The translations under genes and the position numbers were made by a program. Below the pieces are notes generated by a model. It saw only the letters and a program-made list of their open reading frames with translations. It did not search any database and was not told the DNA's origin. From Hallerella sp964397425 (GTDB lineage: Bacteria; Fibrobacterota; Fibrobacteria; Fibrobacterales; Fibrobacteraceae): a stretch of 64,000 nucleotides of DNA. How positions within the stretch are numbered: position 1 is the stretch's first letter; each line of letters starts with the position of its first letter. The stretch lies in assembly GCA_964397425.1 (NCBI GenBank), contig CAYNID010000001.1, forward strand, positions 248,001-312,000, given 5' to 3'. Shown here one piece after another: positions 8,959-17,414 of this stretch.

Positions 8959-10065
8959 ATGATTCGGTCGCTTTTCCTTTCGTCTTTTCGAAATTTGCAT
9001 GAGGGTCGTTGGGAATTTGGCGACGGCATTACGGTCGTTTGCGGTAAAAATGGAACGGGGAAAACTTCTTTATTGGAAGCCGTTCACCTGTTGAGCGAAG
9101 GATTTTCGTTCAGAACCCGTACACTTTCGGATTTGCTCGGATGGAATGCGGACGAAATGGTTGTCCGCGGTGAATTTGTCGCTTCTGCGGAATCGAAACG
9201 GCACTTTGAACACGCGCTGCTTTTGAACCGTTTTCGCGGAATGAGCGTAAAGAAAAATGGAGCGCCTTGTAAAAGTCCTGCCGCTTTTTTTGGCGAAATG
9301 CCCGCTGTGATAATGCAACCGGCGGATATCGACATGGTGCGGGGAGCTCCGGAAAATCGCCGCCGCTATTTAGACGAACTGCTGTGCTTTAAAAATTCCC
9401 GCAATGCGGATTTACTTCGCCGGTATCGACGGATTTTGGCGGAGCGGAATCAGTGGCTGCGCCAAAACAAAATGGGCAAGGCGATTGGCGGAGAAGAATT
9501 GTATACGGTCCTTACGGGACAGCTGATGGATTTGGCGGCAAAAATTTGGATGGAACGGATTTCCTTGGTGCAGGAGATTTCTTTGGGAATTGCGCGTTAT
9601 TATGAAATGCTCGCCGGGAAGGAAGACGAAATTTTTGTTTCTTATAAAAGTTCCGTTTTTGATTTTTCGCAAGAGATGGATTTTTCCGAAGAGAAATTGC
9701 GGCTTGCGTTTGCATACAAGTTGGACAGTTTGGATTTGACAGAACGGATGCAGGGAATGACCCTTGCCGGGCCGCATAAAGACGATTTGATTTTGGCGTT
9801 GCACGGTCACGATATGCGGACTTCCGGTTCTCAGGGGCAATGCCGCAGCGCGGCTGTTGCGCTCCGATTTGTGGCGGCGGATTTGGCCGGAGAGCATCTG
9901 ATGAAACCCATTTTGCTTTTGGACGACATTTTTGCAGAATTGGACAAAAATCGCCGGGCGGCAGTCGCTTCGGTTATCCGCGAAAAAAAATGCCAGGTTC
10001 TTGTCGCGACGCCGCGGGCAGAAGATTTGCCGTTCGAAGCAGATGCCAAATGGGAAATGCAGTGA
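8959..10065 (+). CDS. recF: DNA replication and repair protein RecF
   Basis: 368 residues. It contains the SMC-like ATPase elements of RecF: Walker A GKNGTGKTSLLEAV near residue 29, the ABC-type signature region SQGQCRSAAVALR, and Walker B PILLLDDIFAELD, followed by the D-loop. RecF loads RecA at single-strand gaps with RecO and RecR. The ATG at 8959 is preferred to the TTG at 8953 because the conserved start is MIRSLFLSSFRN. recF is not next to dnaA/dnaN here; it sits between a TetR gene and an aminopeptidase gene, which begins 7 bases after the stop. Confidence 0.93.
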   Translation: MIRSLFLSSFRNLHEGRWEFGDGITVVCGKNGTGKTSLLEAVHLLSEGFSFRTRTLSDLLGWNADEMVVRGEFVASAESKRHFEHALLLNRFRGMSVKKNGAPCKSPAAFFGEMPAVIMQPADIDMVRGAPENRRRYLDELLCFKNSRNADLLRRYRRILAERNQWLRQNKMGKAIGGEELYTVLTGQLMDLAAKIWMERISLVQEISLGIARYYEMLAGKEDEIFVSYKSSVFDFSQEMDFSEEKLRLAFAYKLDSLDLTERMQGMTLAGPHKDDLILALHGHDMRTSGSQGQCRSAAVALRFVAADLAGEHLMKPILLLDDIFAELDKNRRAAVASVIREKKCQVLVATPRAEDLPFEADAKWEMQ

Positions 10066-10072
10066 GGTTGTA

Positions 10073-11314
10073 ATGGATTTGATTTCGTTTTTAAATGATT
10101 CCGTGACACCCTTTCATACGGTGGAAAATATAGCGCGGGAATTTTCCCAGAATGGATTTGAAGAACTGTTCGAAACGGATGTTTGGAACCTTCGCCGGGG
10201 AGCTTCTTATTTTGTAAAACGCGGCGCGGCCCTGTTTGCGTTCCGGATGCCGGATGTTTGGAATGCGGAATCGCGCTTTCGTCTGGCATCGGCCCATACG
10301 GATTTTCCTGCGTTGAAAATTTCTCCGAATCCGGATAAAATCTCGGCGGGGATTCATCTTCTGCACCCGGAAGTTTATGGTGGTGCCTTGGAAAATACGT
10401 GGTTTGACCGTGATTTGGGCATCGCCGGATTGGTGATGACATTGGATTCGGGAAAGTTGAAAAAGAATCTCGTAAAGATGAAGTCGCTTTGCCGCATTCC
10501 GGAACTGGCCATTCATTTGAATCGGGGCGTTAAAGAAAACGGTTTTTCTTTTAATTCGCAAAATCATTTGAACGTATGCTTTTCGGCAAGCGGGAAAACG
10601 TTCGGGCAAGTTCTCGAAGAAGAAGTTGGGAGTCGGGTTGTCGATTTTGAATTGCAGTTTTTTGACGCTCAGCCGGCGGCTTTCGGCGGGTTTTCCAAGG
10701 AGTGGATTTATTCCGGTCGTTTGGACAATTTGCTTTCTTGCCATGCGCTTGTCGAGGGCTTGCGGAAAGCAGCGGAATCGTCTTTGCATTTGTGCGGGGC
10801 GTTCTTTTTTGACGACGAAGAAATCGGTTCGGAAACCCGGAGTGGAGCCGCAGGAAGTTTTGCGTTTGCAATGCTTGAACGGATTGTCGAATGTGAAAAT
10901 GGAAGCCGGGGTGAGCTTTGGGGAAAACTTTCGGATTCTTTCCTGTTCTCATTGGATGTGGCACATGCGACGCATCCCGCTTACGAAGAAAAAATGGAAC
11001 CGAACCATGCGCCAGTTCTCGGCAAAGGCGTCGTGTTGAAAGTCAATGCGAAAAAACGTTATGCCAGCGAAGCGGTTTCGAACGCACTCTTTAAATGTTT
11101 GTGCGAAAAAGCGGAAATTCCAATGCAAACCTTTGTCTGCCGGAACGACATGCCTTGTGGCAGCACCGTAGGCCCGCATCTTTCCGCGTCTCTGGGAATT
11201 CCGACTGTTGATTTGGGCGAAGCGATTCTTTCCATGCACAGTATCCGTGAAATGGCGGCTGTGGAAAACCATGGCGAAATTTGTTCGCTGATGAAATCCT
11301 TTTACCAATCCTGA
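10073..11314 (+). CDS. M18-family (aspartyl) aminopeptidase
   Basis: 413 residues, cytosolic. Family M18 metal-binding and catalytic landmarks: SAHTDFPALKI (His ligand), SGRLDNLLSC (bridging Asp), DDEEIGSETRSGA (general base Glu plus ligand), SLDVAHATHP (Asp ligand) and the C-terminal PCGSTVGP with SMHSIREM (last His ligand). The enzyme removes N-terminal acidic or other residues from peptides with two divalent metals. The ATG at 10073 follows GAGGTTGTA and begins the conserved MDLISFLNDSVTPFHTV; a longer upstream reading overlaps recF and is rejected. Probably in one operon with recF. Confidence 0.92.
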   Translation: MDLISFLNDSVTPFHTVENIAREFSQNGFEELFETDVWNLRRGASYFVKRGAALFAFRMPDVWNAESRFRLASAHTDFPALKISPNPDKISAGIHLLHPEVYGGALENTWFDRDLGIAGLVMTLDSGKLKKNLVKMKSLCRIPELAIHLNRGVKENGFSFNSQNHLNVCFSASGKTFGQVLEEEVGSRVVDFELQFFDAQPAAFGGFSKEWIYSGRLDNLLSCHALVEGLRKAAESSLHLCGAFFFDDEEIGSETRSGAAGSFAFAMLERIVECENGSRGELWGKLSDSFLFSLDVAHATHPAYEEKMEPNHAPVLGKGVVLKVNAKKRYASEAVSNALFKCLCEKAEIPMQTFVCRNDMPCGSTVGPHLSASLGIPTVDLGEAILSMHSIREMAAVENHGEICSLMKSFYQS

Positions 11315-11350
11315 AAGGAACGCAGAGAACGTCCGTTTGGACCTGGAAAG

Positions 11351-12265
11351 TCAGGTGCGGAGTTCGTCGGAATTGACGATTTGATTTTTTCCATTTTCCT
11401 TTGCGTAATAAAGGCACTGATCGGCAACGGAAAGGATGGTTTCAATCGATGGAATTTCTTTTCCTTTAAAGCTGGAAATGCCTAAGGAAATGGTGACGGG
11501 AATGGGAGCGTCGTTGAATGAAAAACGGTAATTTTCTACGGCTTTCCGCAGGCGTTCCGCACTTTTGACTGCGTCGGATTTAGACATGTCGGGCAGCAAA
11601 ATGGCGAATTTTCCGCCATCATAACGGGCGAACAAATCACTTTCCCTTTTGTTGCGCGAAAAAATTTGGGCAATTCCCTTTAATATCAAGTCGCCTGCCT
11701 GTTTTCCCCAGGAATCGTTAATTTGTTTGAAATTGTCGATGTCGTAAAGAATGACGTGAACCGATTGATTCTTGCGCCGCGCTGCGGCGAGTTCGCCGAT
11801 GGAACGGTCCATGAATGTTCGCCGATTGTGAATCTTTGTCAAAGAATCTGTGGTTGCCGCTTCAAAAAAATCCCGGTCGACGGTATCATCGTCGGGAGTT
11901 TGAAACGCGATTTTTAAAACCATTTTGCCGATTTGTAAACGGTTGTCCGACAGGATCGTTCGCGGATGATTGGAAAGGGGAGAACCGTCGACGAATGTTC
12001 CGTTTGTCGAATTCAAATCGCGGCAAGTGACTTTTTCCCCGTCCCACGAAATTTCGCAATGTTTCCGGGAGATCATTTCATCGTCTAGGCGAATGTCCGC
12101 TTCGGAGCCGCGACCGATTACATTTTTTCCGCGGATGAGGGGAATTTTTCGAAAAGATTGCCTTGGATAAAGTACAATCAAATGTGGGCGGAGCTCTGCT
12201 GTGGGCATGGGCTGCGTGTTCGCGGAAACGGTGAACGTGTTGTTTAAATTAGCGTTGAACGGCAT
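11351..12265 (-). CDS. FHA-GGDEF protein with degenerate active site and intact I-site
   Basis: 304 residues, no membrane segment. An FHA phosphothreonine-binding domain (about 45-120) shows GRGSEADIRL, SRKHCEI and LNSTNGTFVDG, all canonical. A GGDEF domain follows (about 133-300) with DSLTKIHNRRTF and DIDNFKQINDSWG, but the signature loop reads RYDGGKF (214-220) instead of RYGGDEF, so the metal-binding acidic pair is lost or displaced. The inhibitory-site RxxD is present as RESD (207-210), exactly five residues before the loop. Such combinations in other proteins act as c-di-GMP receptors rather than synthases; that role here is inference. The gene is downstream-convergent with the aminopeptidase gene. 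Confidence 0.87.
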   Translation of the reverse strand: MPFNANLNNTFTVSANTQPMPTAELRPHLIVLYPRQSFRKIPLIRGKNVIGRGSEADIRLDDEMISRKHCEISWDGEKVTCRDLNSTNGTFVDGSPLSNHPRTILSDNRLQIGKMVLKIAFQTPDDDTVDRDFFEAATTDSLTKIHNRRTFMDRSIGELAAARRKNQSVHVILYDIDNFKQINDSWGKQAGDLILKGIAQIFSRNKRESDLFARYDGGKFAILLPDMSKSDAVKSAERLRKAVENYRFSFNDAPIPVTISLGISSFKGKEIPSIETILSVADQCLYYAKENGKNQIVNSDELRT

Positions 12266-12319
12266 TTGCTTTCAAGATAGAATTTTCAGGCGGCGATTAA
12301 AATGGCTTCTTTTTTAAAA

Positions 12320-12464
12320 GGGCAAATGCGCCGAAAATTTTCTGCCGCGTTTTCGTTTCGCCGTAGAGCCGTGCAAACATCACCACCGCAACAGAAAAGG
12401 TTTTCGTGCAAAACCCCACACAAAAAATTTCCTGTTCACTGCGCTAATTTCTAATTCCTAATTA
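12320..12464 (+). repeat. Dispersed intergenic repeat, copy B
   Basis: Shares GCCGTGCAAAC, AGAAAAGGTTTTCGTG, AAACCCCACACAA and the tail CTAATTTCTAATTCCTAATT with copies A, C and D. The tail runs directly into the stop codon of the minus-strand triple-FKBP gene. The leading block (CCCTTCAGCG...) is diverged in this copy. Confidence 0.65.
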
Positions 12465-13616
12465 TTATTCGCGGCCCATGTATTCCACTACGAAAACAAG
12501 AGTCGCGTTGCCGGGAATCGGTCCGCCGCCCCGGTTTCCGTAGCCCAGTTCGGGAGGAATGACAAGAACGCGTTTTTCGCCGGGGAGCATTCCGACAACG
12601 CCGAGGTCCCAACCGCGAATCACGTTGCCTTTTCCTAATGGGAAGTTGAAAATTTGTCCGCGGTCACGGGAACTGTCGAATTTTTTCCCGTCGGATAAAA
12701 AGCCGGTGTAATGTACGCGAACGTTTTCGCCTTCTTGCGCCGCTTCGCCTTCGCCTTCGCGGAGAATGGCGTATTTCAAGCCTTCGGGACCGTCTTGCAG
12801 GGTGAGCGATTCCAAATCGGGGAAAAAGTCCATCGTCTCGGCCAAAGCTTCGTCCCGCTCCACGGAAAGAACTTCGACGCGGAAGATTAATGTGGAATTG
12901 GGCGGAATGGCGCTGTACGATTTGGCTCCATAGCCCATGGATGGGCTGATTTTCAGCCAGCGGACGGTTCCCGGTGTCACGTCATCGAGACCGATTTCCC
13001 AACCGTTGATGAGGCGACCGCCTCCGAGGACCGTTTCCAACGGTTTGCCGTAATCTTTTGAACTCGAAAATTTTCGGCCCGAAGCTATCCAGCCCGTATA
13101 ATGGACCTGTATCCGCGTTCCCTGTGTGGCTGCGTTTCCGGAGCCCGCTTTTTCATCCCAAGCCAGAACGCCGTTTTCAATTTTTTTCCATTTCGCTTTT
13201 TTGCTGTCGCCAAAAGAGTCCGGGGTGAGCGGAGGCTCTGCGGAGACAAGTTCCACTTCGAAGTAAAGGTCGGACCTTGCGGGAATGGGACCGATTTCGC
13301 GGTCGCCGTAGCCCAGCTGGTAAGGAATGGAAAGCTTTCTGATTTCGCCGACTTTCATTCCCAGCAGTCCGCGTTCCCAACCGGCGATGACCTGTCCTGC
13401 GCCCAGTGAAAATTCAAGGGGCTCGCCCCGGTCGTAGGAGTTGTCGAACATCGTTTGCGCGGAGTCCGCCAAAAAGCTTTTGTAATGGACGCGGATCAGC
13501 TGGCCGTTCTGAATGGGCTCGCCTTCGCCCTCTTTGACGGTGACGACTTCGTAGGGAATGGCGAAGAGGTAAATCGGAAGGAACAAAAGAATTGTCAAAA
13601 ATCTGTTTTTGGGCAT
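12465..13616 (-). CDS. Secreted peptidyl-prolyl isomerase with three FKBP domains
   Basis: 383 residues. A signal peptide (about 1-20, LTILLFLPIYLFA) is followed by three tandem FKBP domains at roughly 23-127, 150-257 and 283-383. Each shows VHY(T/K), a FD/FS-S element, a V(I)xGWxxGL motif and YG; for example IAGWERGLLGM, INGWEIGLDDV and IRGWDLGVVGM. The third domain has the fullest set (FDSS, IRGWDLG, LGYGNRG, IPGNATLVF). FKBPs speed proline isomerisation during folding; the location would be periplasm or outer membrane. It has a single reading frame without linker loss, so triplication rather than error. It is divergent from a small membrane protein, with 63 bases between. Confidence 0.9.
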   Translation of the reverse strand: MPKNRFLTILLFLPIYLFAIPYEVVTVKEGEGEPIQNGQLIRVHYKSFLADSAQTMFDNSYDRGEPLEFSLGAGQVIAGWERGLLGMKVGEIRKLSIPYQLGYGDREIGPIPARSDLYFEVELVSAEPPLTPDSFGDSKKAKWKKIENGVLAWDEKAGSGNAATQGTRIQVHYTGWIASGRKFSSSKDYGKPLETVLGGGRLINGWEIGLDDVTPGTVRWLKISPSMGYGAKSYSAIPPNSTLIFRVEVLSVERDEALAETMDFFPDLESLTLQDGPEGLKYAILREGEGEAAQEGENVRVHYTGFLSDGKKFDSSRDRGQIFNFPLGKGNVIRGWDLGVVGMLPGEKRVLVIPPELGYGNRGGGPIPGNATLVFVVEYMGRE

Positions 13617-13679
13617 GGGTACTCCTGCGCTGCAAATTAGAAAATGCTAGTTTTTTTGGACACAAGTAGGTGGAATAAC

Positions 13680-14252
13680 ATGGATTTGACAATCATATTC
13701 ATGCTGGTGGCCATCGTTCTGCTCTCGCTGGTCCTAGCCGGCCTGGGCGCGTATGTGGTCATCCACAATTCGGATGAAAAAGAAAAGGAATCGAACGCGC
13801 CCGTGATCGATGTTTCCGGACAATATGCGGTCGTCATCCGTCCGGCCCGGGAATCTATTGAAAAGGTGAAGCCCTCGCTAGAAGAAATCGCGGCGTGGCT
13901 TTCGACGACTGGAAAAAATGCGGAAGAACAGGGACATCTTGTTGAAATGTGGAAAAAAAGCATTGATGACGTGGTCCGCGTCATTGATGAAGGTGACAAA
14001 AATGGAACTGTAACTTATCGGATAGTCATCGGTCCCAAGAGCCGTCCTTTTTGTAGTTTTATCGCGGACGACAATTACATCACCCGGGAACAGATTCGGA
14101 ATCATGCGGAAATTTTACCGCCTTATGTTCTTGGATGCGATTGCCGTTTGGTGCCAAAACTTCCCTGGGAAAATCCGGGAAAGGAAGGCTGGAAGGCTTT
14201 GATTCCGGAAAATGGAGCTTATCGAGTTCCCGATTGGAGACACATTGCGTAA
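13680..14252 (+). CDS. Hypothetical protein with N-terminal membrane anchor
   Basis: 190 residues; not recognised. One N-terminal transmembrane helix (about 4-27, IIFMLVAIVLLSLVLAGLGAY) precedes a soluble mixed domain containing two nearby cysteines (LGCDCRLV) and a basic/Trp-rich end. The ATG at 13680 has AGGTGG at good spacing; an upstream ATG at 13644 lacks such a site and would put extra polar residues before the helix. The 3' end overlaps the start of the following PorV-like gene, so they are probably cotranscribed and translationally coupled. Function unknown. Confidence 0.6.
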   Translation: MDLTIIFMLVAIVLLSLVLAGLGAYVVIHNSDEKEKESNAPVIDVSGQYAVVIRPARESIEKVKPSLEEIAAWLSTTGKNAEEQGHLVEMWKKSIDDVVRVIDEGDKNGTVTYRIVIGPKSRPFCSFIADDNYITREQIRNHAEILPPYVLGCDCRLVPKLPWENPGKEGWKALIPENGAYRVPDWRHIA

Positions 14253-16419
14253 GACATTCATTGTTGCATTCTTTTTATCGACGGTCGCCTTTGCGGCGAA
14301 TTCCGCCATCATCACACTGGAAATGCCTGTCGGCGCCCGGCAATTGGGCATGGGCGAAACCGGAGTCGCGGTGGCGGATGACGCTTCGGCGCTTTACTAC
14401 AACCCGGCAGGGCTAGCCTTTGGCCCTCTCGCGAACGAGTGGGAGTTGTCGTTAGAAAAGAAATCTTCGACTGGTCCCGCTTTTACAAAGCTCGCGGCGA
14501 AGAACCGCGCCGGTTTCTTTGAAAAGAGCGAAATCTGGGCGGGGACGAACAGCGGCATTTTGCATTACGACGGAGAACACTGGTCGGATTACCGAACGGT
14601 CACGTTGGAAGGCCAGGAGAAAATCCGGGATGCAGTTCGCGTCTTTGCCGGAACAGAAGCGGGACTTGACGAATACACGCGAAAAGTCAAACAGTTCAAC
14701 GATGTGCAAAACGAAATCGACGAATCGTATGTCCGCGATGTCAAAATTCCGTGGAATCTGGTCGTCGGCGATACGGTGACCGCCTTGCTTTACGATGTCC
14801 GCACGGAAAAACTTTGGGTGGGAACGCCGAAGGGGCTTTTCCGTTTTGACGGCAAAACGTGGAAGAATTACGCGCAGGAATTGGGAACGCTCCGAATCAC
14901 TTCGCTTTCGAATCAGGGGGCGACTCTTTGGATTGGAACGGATAACGGCTTGTATTCATACAGGAACGGCGTCGTGGAGCGGAAAGGAAAAGTGCTCCCC
15001 AGTCAAAAAATCAACGCGCTGGCGTGGTCGGAGTTCAAAGGGGAACTTTATGTGGCTGTCGACGGGGCGGGAATCGCCCGCCTTGTCCCCAAAAAAGGTT
15101 CGAGTTCCAAAGACCGTTGGAGCCTCTTCAATGAAGAAGACGGCATCATGGATTTGCACGCAACTGCTCTCGTTGTCGATTCTTCGGGGCACGTGTGGGC
15201 GGCGCATCAGGGAGGCCTTTCGCATTTCAACTTGCGCAAATGGGAACAGGTGAAGTTCGAAAGCAATACGGTGCACGACCTTTCCGTGGCGCGGGACGGA
15301 GCCGTTTGGATTGCGACGGACAAAGGCGTTTGGCGGCATTTGCCCGATTACGCGACTTCGTCGGGGAAAAAGGCGGAATTGGAACGCAAACCGGAAGAGC
15401 GCGGAAACCAACGTTCGGAAGACGAGTGGGAACATTTCCATTCGGGAAACGGGCTTTCTTCGAACCGTGTCTTTGCCGTCTTGCCGCAGGCGAATGACGT
15501 TTGGTTCAGCACAAGTTCGGGCATTGAACGGTACAAGGATGCCGATTACCAGCTGACGTTCTTTTACGAAAAGCTCCTTCCGGTTTTGAACATTCCCGAT
15601 CTGTACCATCTGTTCGCCGGGATGACTATCCCTCTCGCGGAATGGGGAACTTTGGGCGTGTCGGTGAATTTTGTCTCGTTCGGAGAAACCATCGTTTCGA
15701 CAGACGAAGAAAGTTCCACGAATTCCAACAGTTCGGAAGTTGTCGGAGCCATCAGTTATGGAACGAAGCTCACGCCTAAAACGTCTATCGGTCTTTCCAT
15801 TAAATTTTTCTACTCGGATTTGAGTTCGGGAGCGTCTACCAGCGGAGACGAAGCGACGACATTCAGTTATGCTTTTGATGTGGGGCTTTTGCGCAAAGAC
15901 TTTTTAATCAGGGATTTGAACGCGGCCCTTGTGCTGGCGAACATCGGCCCGAGCGTTTATTACACGGACAAATCCGATCAAGATCCGATTCCGCTGACTT
16001 GGCGGCTTGGGCTTTCTTATGAAATTTTCAACACGCTGGATCACCGTTTGCTGATTGCCGCTGATTACAACCGCACTGTGGTTTATGATGATGACAAGGG
16101 TGATCCGGAACCGTTTTACAACGCCATGTGGAAAAGCTTGATTCATCCGGAACTGGGTGGCCACGGGGCGGAACGGTTCAAGAATTCCTTGTTGCAGGGC
16201 ATTTTCAATGTCGGCGCGGAATACACGTATTCCAATACAGTCGCCGTCCGCATCGGGTATCTTTACGACAAGACCGGAAAGAGAAACGAAGTGGATTTGG
16301 GCCTTGGCGTGATGCTTTCTGACGTTCTCGAATTCGATATTGCGACCATCAAGGATGTCGGCGACAACGATGGCGTCCGGGATGGACAGATGCGATTCGG
16401 GATGGTTTTCAAGTTCTGA
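14245..16419 (+). CDS. PorV/PorQ-like outer-membrane barrel with an inserted sensor-type propeller
   Basis: About 724 residues from TTG 14245 (an ATG at 14212 is the alternative). The TTG is preferred because it gives a clean signal peptide (RKTFIVAFFLSTVAFA) and has GGAGA just upstream. After the signal comes the PorV/UPF0164 opening GARQLGMGETGVAVADD...ALYYNPAGLA. Residues about 75-425 are then a run of two-component-regulator-type propeller blades (LWVGTPKGLFRFDGKTW, LWIGTDNGLYSY, VWAAHQGGLSHF, VWIATDKGVWRHL). From about 435 the barrel resumes with alternating amphipathic strands (GTLGVSVNFVSFGET, AADYN) to a terminal Phe, typical of BAM substrates. PorV proteins serve type IX secretion; a role with a propeller is not established. 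Confidence 0.78.
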   Translation: MRKTFIVAFFLSTVAFAANSAIITLEMPVGARQLGMGETGVAVADDASALYYNPAGLAFGPLANEWELSLEKKSSTGPAFTKLAAKNRAGFFEKSEIWAGTNSGILHYDGEHWSDYRTVTLEGQEKIRDAVRVFAGTEAGLDEYTRKVKQFNDVQNEIDESYVRDVKIPWNLVVGDTVTALLYDVRTEKLWVGTPKGLFRFDGKTWKNYAQELGTLRITSLSNQGATLWIGTDNGLYSYRNGVVERKGKVLPSQKINALAWSEFKGELYVAVDGAGIARLVPKKGSSSKDRWSLFNEEDGIMDLHATALVVDSSGHVWAAHQGGLSHFNLRKWEQVKFESNTVHDLSVARDGAVWIATDKGVWRHLPDYATSSGKKAELERKPEERGNQRSEDEWEHFHSGNGLSSNRVFAVLPQANDVWFSTSSGIERYKDADYQLTFFYEKLLPVLNIPDLYHLFAGMTIPLAEWGTLGVSVNFVSFGETIVSTDEESSTNSNSSEVVGAISYGTKLTPKTSIGLSIKFFYSDLSSGASTSGDEATTFSYAFDVGLLRKDFLIRDLNAALVLANIGPSVYYTDKSDQDPIPLTWRLGLSYEIFNTLDHRLLIAADYNRTVVYDDDKGDPEPFYNAMWKSLIHPELGGHGAERFKNSLLQGIFNVGAEYTYSNTVAVRIGYLYDKTGKRNEVDLGLGVMLSDVLEFDIATIKDVGDNDGVRDGQMRFGMVFKF

Positions 16420-17042
16420 TGCCCGCTCCCGTCAACTACCAGCGGCTGCTTGACGATATCATCCGTCGACTCGAAAAAAACGGCGAAGTTCCCTCGCTTC
16501 TGCTTCACTGTTGCTGTGCGCCGTGTTCCAGTTATGTCGTGGAATATCTTTCGAATTATTTCCACATCACGACGTTTTATTACAACCCGAACATTTTTCC
16601 GCAAGAGGAATACGCGCATCGGGTGTCGGAACTCAAACGTTTTGTCGCGGAATTTCCGACGAAATATCCGGTGAAGTTCGTCGAAGGGACTTACGAACCG
16701 GAACGGTTTTACGCGGCGGTCAAGGGACTAGAACGGGAAAAGGAAGGCGGAGCCCGCTGCGCGAAATGTTTTGCGCTGCGCCTTGAAGAGGCCGCCAAAA
16801 AGGCGCGCGAACTCGAATGCGACTATTTCACGACGACGCTTTCCATTAGCCCGATGAAAGATGCCGCGCTGTTGAACGAAATCGGTTCCGCGATGGGAGA
16901 AAAATACGGAGTTAGGCATTTGCCGTCGAATTTCAAGCGCCGCGGCGGATTTTTGCGTTCGACCGAACTTTCCCGCGAATATGGGCTTTATCGGCAAAAC
17001 TTTTGCGGATGCGTTTATTCGAAGGAAAGCTTGCAGGGCTAG
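16419..17042 (+). CDS. queH: Epoxyqueuosine reductase QueH
   Basis: 207 residues. The QueH (DUF208) cysteines are complete: LHCCCAPCSSY near the N-terminus, GARCAKCFALRLEEAA in the middle and NFCGCVYS at the C-terminus, which bind the iron-sulfur cluster and a second metal. The motif FYYNPNIFPQEEY is also typical. QueH performs the last step of queuosine formation in GUN-anticodon tRNAs and replaces cobalamin-dependent QueG. The start ATG overlaps the upstream TGA by one base, so it is coupled to the PorV-like gene. Confidence 0.93.
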   Translation: MPAPVNYQRLLDDIIRRLEKNGEVPSLLLHCCCAPCSSYVVEYLSNYFHITTFYYNPNIFPQEEYAHRVSELKRFVAEFPTKYPVKFVEGTYEPERFYAAVKGLEREKEGGARCAKCFALRLEEAAKKARELECDYFTTTLSISPMKDAALLNEIGSAMGEKYGVRHLPSNFKRRGGFLRSTELSREYGLYRQNFCGCVYSKESLQG

Positions 17043-17202
17043 TTGTAATTAGGAATGAGAAATGAGGAATGAGGAATTGTGAGCGGCGGCGTGAAAATTC
17101 TTCTTGGGTGGGGTTTCACACCAAAGCCTTTTCTGCGGTATGTTGAAGTTTGCACGGTTTTGACGGCGCAGGCGAGCCGTTTTCGCTGAAGGGAAATTTG
17201 TC
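17043..17202 (-). repeat. Dispersed intergenic repeat, copy C (inverted)
   Basis: Read on the minus strand this copy has GACAAATTTCCCTTCAGCG, GAAAACGGC, AACCGTGCAAACTTCAA, CAGAAAAGGCTTTGGTGTG, AACCCCA and a tail of repeated CTCATT(C/T)CT units ending CCTAATTAC. The tail touches the queH stop codon. This is the best-preserved copy and a good consensus. In the 372-base gap between queH and thrS, 17203-17319 holds nothing recognisable and a terminator follows. Confidence 0.75.
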
Positions 17203-17319
17203 AAAAATTGGACGGAATGATCGTGCTGTAAATCGGTGAAAAGCTTTTGTGCGCTCCAACTTTTAAGGGACAGTCTCTTTTCAATAGTTGGAGTTTCTGA
17301 ACCAATTCGGTTTATAGCA

Positions 17320-17349
17320 AAAACGCAGACTCGGACGAGTCTGCGTTTT
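17320..17349. terminator. Bidirectional terminator between queH and thrS
   Basis: Perfect 13-bp stem AAAACGCAGACTC / GAGTCTGCGTTTT with a GGAC loop, with A and T runs on the two flanks. It suits both converging genes. Confidence 0.85.
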
Positions 17350-17414
17350 AAGTTTTCTGTCGATTGCTTCGGGGTTATTCAACCTTTGCAATGTCAAGTT
17401 TTTACAGTGCGAAA

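Noticed and set aside
11351..12265. FHA-GGDEF protein as an active diguanylate cyclase
   Set aside because: The catalytic GGDEF loop is DGGKF, lacking the needed acidic pair.
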